From positions 29,316,348 to 29,380,347 of the forward strand of contig CP137680.1 in assembly GCA_037976565.1 (NCBI GenBank): a stretch of DNA of 64,000 bases, read 5' to 3'. The position numbers were made by a program, and so were the translations under genes. Source of the DNA: Mesocentrotus franciscanus (taxonomy: Eukaryota; Echinodermata; Echinoidea; Camarodonta; Strongylocentrotidae). Below, in pieces: positions 58,097-64,000 of the stretch. The number at the start of each line of letters is the position of its first letter. Position 1 is the first letter of the stretch. The notes under the pieces are model-generated. The model saw only the letters and a list, made by a program, of their open reading frames with translations. It ran no database searches and was not told the DNA's origin.

Positions 58097-58102
58097 TTTA
58101 TT
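58097..58102 (-). terminator. Poly(A) signal of copy C (mirror of the copy B signal)
   Basis: TTTATT on the + strand is AATAAA on the minus strand, at the position corresponding to 51533 in the other arm. Surrounding bases (GTAAATAAAGTCTCGG here, GTTAATAAAGTTTTGG in copy B) align. Confidence 0.35.
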
Positions 58103-59656
58103 TACAAAAAACACCAAAAAAGGATGTCTCAAAATCCTGAAAAATTGACTACTCTTTAATCAAATATGATATAAAAAACATTATGTTATATCATTCTGAG
58201 CCCATAACCCTAACACCTTATTTAGCTGATTATCAACTAATTACACAGACAACAGTAGGCGTACTATATATAGGACTATATAGGTTTTTTTGTTGTTGAT
58301 GTTTTGTTTATAAAGTTTTATCAAAACCACTTGATGAAGATGTAATGTACGTCGAAATTTTGTGACCTAAGAAAAACTGTTAGATTTAAAGCATGAATCT
58401 TCTAATCTTTATCATGTATTACGTCATCTTATGCCAACACGTGGACTTATTATCAGGTATGTACTATAAAGTATTGTATGCTACATCGTAGTAATGGTAA
58501 GGTATAGTTAGCTTACATTTATCTAGTATATGTTTTTATGAATATGGGCCTTCATGAACATCATTAAAAGAAAACATTGCAGTCATTATTCATCTGTGTA
58601 CATGTATTTACATTACAAGCATAGCATGGAAGAAACTTCTAAACCAGTTTGCAGGCACAAACCCTTGTCCCACGTTTGACGTAACAGTGTCTGCAACTTT
58701 CAGAATCAGAGACTGACAGAACTAGGCTCTGCTGAAGACTTTAGGATTTGTGGTCAAGAGTCAAACTAGAGTTTGTGCCTGCAGATTACTTCTAAACTGA
58801 GTAAACCAATTACACCTTTTCATTTCAACCTAACTACTGTAAGATCTTAACTCTACTGACCACTGTTTTGTTGCAATTTTAACATGCACATTAAGCTTCA
58901 AACATAATAATTCTGAGTACATAAGAAACTTTATTTGAAAAAAATATTTGCAAAAAAGTCGTACAGAACTACTATGACTGCTGTCAACTAAATACGTAGT
59001 ACATCAACATATCTATTTCAGAACAGGGTTTAGGAAATTCTAATGAACATGGGCCCTGATCATGGATTTAAAATGTCTGTTGCACGTAAGCCTCAATTTC
59101 TTATTTACATTCTGATACCAGCCTCATTATCTATTATTCCAAGAGCTATCTATACTGTGCACCATTGTGCTGCAGCGTCAACATAAACTTAAGAATGATT
59201 ACATACTCTCGGTTAAAAGAAGCTTATTAAAAAGATATTTACAAATATATTTCAGTGAGCAGCTGTTATATTCACATGATATGATGGATGATTACAAATA
59301 TTTTGCAGACCAAATTTATTTGAAGATATCTCATCTTGTACAAAATAATTAATAGGAAATAAAGTCATGAAAAGTGAGGGAAAATGAGGGTTAAAGTTTT
59401 GTTTAGTCTTCTTTAAATCCCTTTCTCCATACGTCTAAAGGCTCGATCAGACATGACGAGGCAAAACCATGGCAGTTTTATGCTTAAGATGACGTAAATG
59501 TAATACGCTGCACATTATAGTATCTTATAACAGAGAGCTCAGTGAATACGCGCAAGTCCTTTGTCCACGCAGTTGCCATTCATTTACGCTTTTATCTGTT
59601 TCTTTATTTTTTTGCGGCGTTTTATGGCGCGTCTTATCTGAACAAAAAAGCCTGAA

Positions 59657-60005
59657 AGGTATAGACCAGTTTTGAAAACGCCCCCTTCTCAACAAGATGT
59701 AATGGAAGCTCTTATTACCAATCATGTGAAAGAATATGTTTAGACTAATACGTGATGATACGAATTTTGCCGGGAAACCGCCTACTAATTGATATATTTG
59801 GTAAATTATCATATCGATCCGGCCTGGATAGATATCGCGACGCCATTCTAACATTGAACATTTGGGCATATATTTCAGTTTTTTTGCGAATTTAGGTTGA
59901 AGTATTGCCATTTAAACCTCTGAAGGCAATATTTAAACAATATTGAATAGATATTTTGCACCCGAAACCCTTGAACCGCAATTTTACCACTACCGGTCTA
60001 TATCT
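59657..60005. mobile_element. MITE in the right arm only
   Basis: Inverted ends AGGTATAGACCAGTTTTG and, in complement, AGATATAGACCGGTAGTGG. It is flanked by TGAA on one side and TTAA on the other, an imperfect duplication. The left arm has the uninterrupted sequence ATTGTTAAGGCTTTTTTGTT near 49159. The 128-residue open frame (59911-59525) overlaps it and is not a credible gene. Confidence 0.6.
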
Positions 60006-60209
60006 TTAACAATGATTTTAATATAAGCCTCTCGATAGGCTAGGTTTTTTTCATGAAACTGTCATAAATACAAGATCGCCGAGAACCCATTGAAACGCGT
60101 AAATTGAATTTAACACGCGTTTCAAAGGGATGTCTGTGAACTTGTACTCATGACGGTTTCGTAATACGATGTCCAGAAGGATGATTTTGTTGTTGAAAGT
60201 TTCATGTTG

Positions 60210-61805
60210 CTATGCAAAATTATTGGCCCTTCCTCGACCTTCGCTAAGTTCTTGGTATTGCGAGATGACGCAGATTAGACAAGTGATCTGAAAAAGAGAG
60301 ATAAAATATCAGAATCTTTTTTTTTTTTAAAGCAACATGAGAATTTTCTGGAAAATAATGATACAATTAATACAACTTTGTTTGATACTCTATACACGCC
60401 AACAAATATTTAAAACTCTTGAATACATTTGGTTTATTTAAGTACTGTTAAGTGGACATAGATGTCCCTCCAATTGTTTTTTTTTTTAAATTAAAAAACG
60501 CTATTTTCAGTGTTATTTTTTTGTATAGTTGTTCATTTATTGTTTGTGTAGAATTAAGGTTCAAGGTAAAAGGTTCATTTTATTACTTTCTTTCACAACA
60601 TTTGTACATATAATAATATAACAAAAAACAGCATAAGAAAAAACAATTTAAGTGCAATTTTAAGTCGATATGTAATCCAAATGAAAGAAAGTGGAGACCT
60701 TAGAAAAGCTATTACTTATTAGTGCTTTGGAGCCCGTATTGATCAAATCGTGCACTTTGCTAATGAAAATGTATATCTTACACAGTACTCAGATATATGA
60801 TATCACTAATAAAAGTATTTACTGTCGTTTCTGAGGTTTGATGGCGATGTTCTGTTCAAATATTGAATACTGCAATAGGAGGTTTTCAGCTTAATTATTA
60901 ATGGTTATTGTAAACAATTTCAAAATATTAATCGTTTCATAATACCAATTCCTTTGAATGCCATACCAGATATGGCATTAAAAAACATTTTAAATTAATA
61001 CTTCCATACATATCAATTAGGTTTAGTCTTAAAAAATTCATTCCGGACACTGATAGAGAAGTATTAAAAGTGTTAGAGGTGGACACAGTATTTAAGTAGC
61101 TTCCTCGTTCCTATTATTCCCATGTGAAATAATATCTAACTAGCAATGCCACCGGAAAAGATTTGCTTTTGAAATGCTCCCATATTTCCAAATATTGCCA
61201 GAAATATTTTACAACTTTGGACCACATTCTGAGGCGACAAGTCTTATACTATCCGTGTCGATGTAAAGTTATCCTCGCAGTCTATTATTTTCAGCAAGGT
61301 GTTCGCCTTTTTTCTAGTTAATGTGTAGTCCTTATGATTCAAGAACTTTATAATATTGTCCCTAATTCTTGCAATTAATATTCTATTACAACCGATTGAT
61401 AGTTTCTTTAACGGAGAATTGACATAACAAGCACAGACTACAGCATTAACCCTTTATATGCCACACACATTTTCCACCTGTGCCACATAGTAATTATCAT
61501 GGGATAGATATATACCAAAGATTACAAGATTGATTGTTTCCAGGGCAAGATCAATTCATACCGGTTAATCTACATAAGGGTTGCCTTGGAGTTAATCAAG
61601 TCTGGAAGTTGGTAACTTTGCACACCCATCGTGTTGCACAAAGCAATCCTTCCGCCTATTGTTTTGTTTATAATTGCACGTGTGGCAAAGGAGAAACCGT
61701 GCAGAGAGGCGAATAAAGCAAACGAACTGTTAAAATACTTACGTTGAGGGCAGTAAATAGAAGCCAGACAACAAGGCTCCCAATCAGTACAACAGATGCA
61801 AGTCC
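60210..61805 (-). CDS. LAPTM/Mtp-like tetraspan protein, copy C (exons 5-6, continues past the window)
   Basis: Two minus-strand exons match copy B exons 5 and 6. Bases 61805-61743 encode GLASVVLIGSLVVWLLFTAL plus N, and 60287-60210 encode [20 protein letters not shown], then ANNFA and a TAG stop. Both have the right splice signals (AAG acceptor and ACGT-type donor for exon 5; a TTTTTCAG acceptor for exon 6), and lengths are identical to copy B (63 and 78 bp). Several differences from copy B in the membrane part are silent, while the last six or so residues diverge freely. Exon 4 is not found where it should be (about 62.3-63.5 kb), and exons 1-3 would lie beyond 64000. It may be an active gene lacking one span, a gene with a displaced exon, or a decaying copy. 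Confidence 0.65.
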
Positions 61806-62664
61806 CTTCGTTAAAATAAAAGCATATAAGAGTTACAGTCATATCATTTTGGTAAACCAAAGTTTATAAATTTGATTTTTAGCGACAGATTTTAGTAACA
61901 GGAGAACATCAATTTGTTGTGTCTTAAAAAGTCTCAAAGAAAGAATCACAATACATTTCTAATATACTGATAATTTCTTTGATATAGGCATAAATAATTA
62001 ATATAGAGGTTATCATATTTAACGGAAATTATCGTTTATGGAATTTTCGTTTATGGGATTCCTTAAATATCGTTTTTTTTTAAAATATTCAAAGCTTACA
62101 ACCTTCTTTGTAATAGAACTTCTTAGTAGTAAAGCTTTTGAGTTATCCTTGTCATATTCAAAGTCTTCGCAACAAAATTCAGGAATCGCGATTAATGTCA
62201 GTTTGGATCAAGGAGGTAAAAGAAGATACCCTTTGCTTTGAAATAAATGAAATAATTCATTGACCACATTTTTACGGGAAAAAAATTTCAACGCTATTAT
62301 GATTAGATTTTTCATTATTGCTTTTATGGACTAAAAATTTGCTTTGATTTCTATTATTTTCCAAATTAGATGCTATTTTTAAGGAGAAAATAATGAATGA
62401 GTTAATAATCATGTTAATAAACTTAATTAGCTTCTAAAAGTATTTAATGGTGGCCCCAATATCCTCAAAATTATCAATATCAGGTTTTAATCTATTTATT
62501 TTGCATATGAGCAGTATTTAGATTGGCCAATTAAAGTTAAAGCGAAACTAGCCCCCTGCCCGAATTTTAGGAGCTCAAAAATCCTTGACCTGGCTGCAGC
62601 CAATGGCGTCATCAGATTCTTATAAGTTGGGAACAATTCGAGAGAGTGTGTGTGGATAGGGGCT

Positions 62665-63320
62665 GCTCTCACATATGCCTGATAGTTCATTTAACTGCAT
62701 GAATGGGTTAAAAATGGATAGAATCACAATCTTCATAATATATTATAGGGTAATTCACTAAAAAATGGACTAATTATCCATGTTTTTTATAAATCCAGAG
62801 GAAATGTTTAGTGGATTTCCAGGGATTTCCGCTTTAATCTTATTACCAACATGTTCTCTGATGTCTAAGCTTTAAGTTGATACCAGATTGGGCTGCGGCT
62901 TTTTGCGGTTTATTATGTTAGACCCGATTTTCCTTGCAACATTGCCCCGAAAAATGTGTTTATTTTGGTCCGCGGCTGAATCATGAAGGATTCGCGTGAC
63001 ACTTGTTCTGACACCGCGGACCAAAATAAACACATTTTTCGGGGCAATGTGGCAAGGAAATCGGCCATAACATAGAAACAGGCTAAAGAGGGCAGCAAAA
63101 TCTGGTATCAACTTAAAGCTTAGAAATCAGGGAAAAGGTTGGTAATAAAATTAAAGTGGAAATCCCTGGAAATCTAAACATTTCCTCTGGATTTATAAAA
63201 ACCATGGATAATTAGTCCATTTTTCAGTCAATTACCCTATAATATATTATGAAGATTATGTTTCTATCCATTTTTAACCCATTTATAAAGTGAAATGAAC
63301 TATCAGGAATATGTGAGAGC
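62665..63320. mobile_element. Palindromic element in the region where copy C exon 4 should be
   Basis: The arms begin GCTCTCACATATGCCTGATA and, in complement, GCTCTCACATATTCCTGATA, and remain highly similar to the centre, where GAAAAATGTGTTTATTTTGG pairs with CCAAAATAAACACATTTTTC. About 656 bp in all; the central loop is under 60 bp. No clear target duplication. It lies within a longer block (about 62250-63540) with no counterpart in the left arm. Confidence 0.7.
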
Positions 63321-64000
63321 AATTTCATATCAATAGCTTAAACACTCCATGTTAAATTGAAAGATTTATATAAAAAATAAGTCACTTTTGCACTAAAACT
63401 GTGAATATATAAGATTTTGCTGTTTGAAGGAGTAAATTTATACCCTTATTGTGCATACCGGAATTAAATATTTTACTGAAGTATTCTTCAATGTATTATC
63501 TTTCAACTGGGCAAGAAAAAAAAGAAGAAAAAAAGAAATCACCAAAAAAGAGTTTTGGCGCACTTTGGCTCCTCTCTGGCCCACTGTGGTGCGTAGCGAG
63601 CGAGAAAAAAGAGTTTTACCATTTTAACATGGTAAAAAATAATATTTGGTAATCAACACACTAGAAAAGATATAAAGTACTGTATGCAGGTACCTCGATG
63701 CCTAATGTACATGAATTTGAAAAAAATGATATACATGTGTTCGATTATGACCTCGATACGCGAATATGAAGATATTCGGGCATCTCGTTAATCCAGCAGT
63801 ATTTGAAATTCGTTTTTCACGAAATCAACTTTATTCCAAAATAATTCTTTGATATAACTAAATTTCTCTCGCGGCATACCTAGAGATGTCTTGCAGCACC
63901 CCAGGGTGCCACGGCAACCCGGTTAAAAAGCGTTGTATTATTATGCTATAGATTTTGACGAAATACGCATTGTCATTTCGATCCCATATTTGACTTGAGT

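Larger units (their letters stand above)
57803..64000 (-). repeat. Right arm of the large inverted duplication
   Basis: This is the reverse-complement partner of 43845-51826, starting at GAAGAGTCCCTGGATCC (57808; partner GGATTCAGGGACTCTTC near 51820) and running off the window. It lacks the LINE and one MITE found in the left arm. It has its own MITE (59657-60005) and a foreign block between about 62250 and 63540. Divergence is clear in noncoding parts, so the duplication is not recent. Confidence 0.85.

Noticed and set aside
59525..59911. 128-residue minus-strand protein in the right arm
   Set aside because: Overlaps a MITE insertion boundary; the frame is not kept in the left arm and has no recognisable domain.

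Overview
This looks like a 64 kb piece of animal nuclear DNA, not a bacterial or viral genome. It is AT-rich and intron-bearing, with GT-AG splice sites. It is dense with tRNA-derived SINEs ending in (ATT)n, LINE relics, TTAA-, TA- and 8-bp-duplicating DNA transposons, and microsatellites. The repeat style suggests a marine invertebrate deuterostome, most likely an echinoderm; that is an inference from general character and was not checked by a search. Almost all long open frames are chance frames in low-complexity or repeat DNA. The real genes were recovered by joining short exons by hand.

Genes. The window holds a small cluster of related four-membrane-span proteins resembling the LAPTM/Mtp (lysosome-associated transmembrane protein) family. 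Copy A (+, exons from 5773 to 14105, first exon not found) ends in a long Gly/Tyr/Pro/Gln-rich tail. Copy B (+, 32822 to 48969) is complete: a TATA and CCAAT promoter, six exons and 163 residues, with a Cys-rich start and no tail. Copy C (-, 61805 down to 60210, continuing beyond the window) lies in an inverted duplicate of the 3' half of copy B. Copies A and B share all the splice positions that can be compared.

Layout. 1-5.8 kb: SINEs and anonymous DNA. 5.8-14.1 kb: copy A. 14.3-19.8 kb: two hAT-type elements with 8-bp target duplications, a GC-rich TTAA element and relatives. 21.1-21.6 kb: GAT/GGT array. 22.4-28.2 kb: a 5.8 kb palindromic transposon-like element carrying a broken two-exon THAP domain in each arm. 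31.1-31.9 kb: LINE 3' end. 32.6-49 kb: copy B, with a TTAA MITE, a TA MITE and a 4.4 kb non-autonomous LTR element in its first intron and a LINE in its last. 43.8-51.8 kb and 57.8-64 kb: arms of a large inverted duplication, separated by about 6 kb that holds an old LINE split by a TTAA transposon, palindromic repeats and a 90-bp minisatellite.

The most interesting points are the inverted duplication, in which each arm has insertions the other lacks and exon 4 of copy C appears to be lost; the THAP palindrome with 6-bp target duplications; and the LTR element whose LTRs carry splice-like signals.
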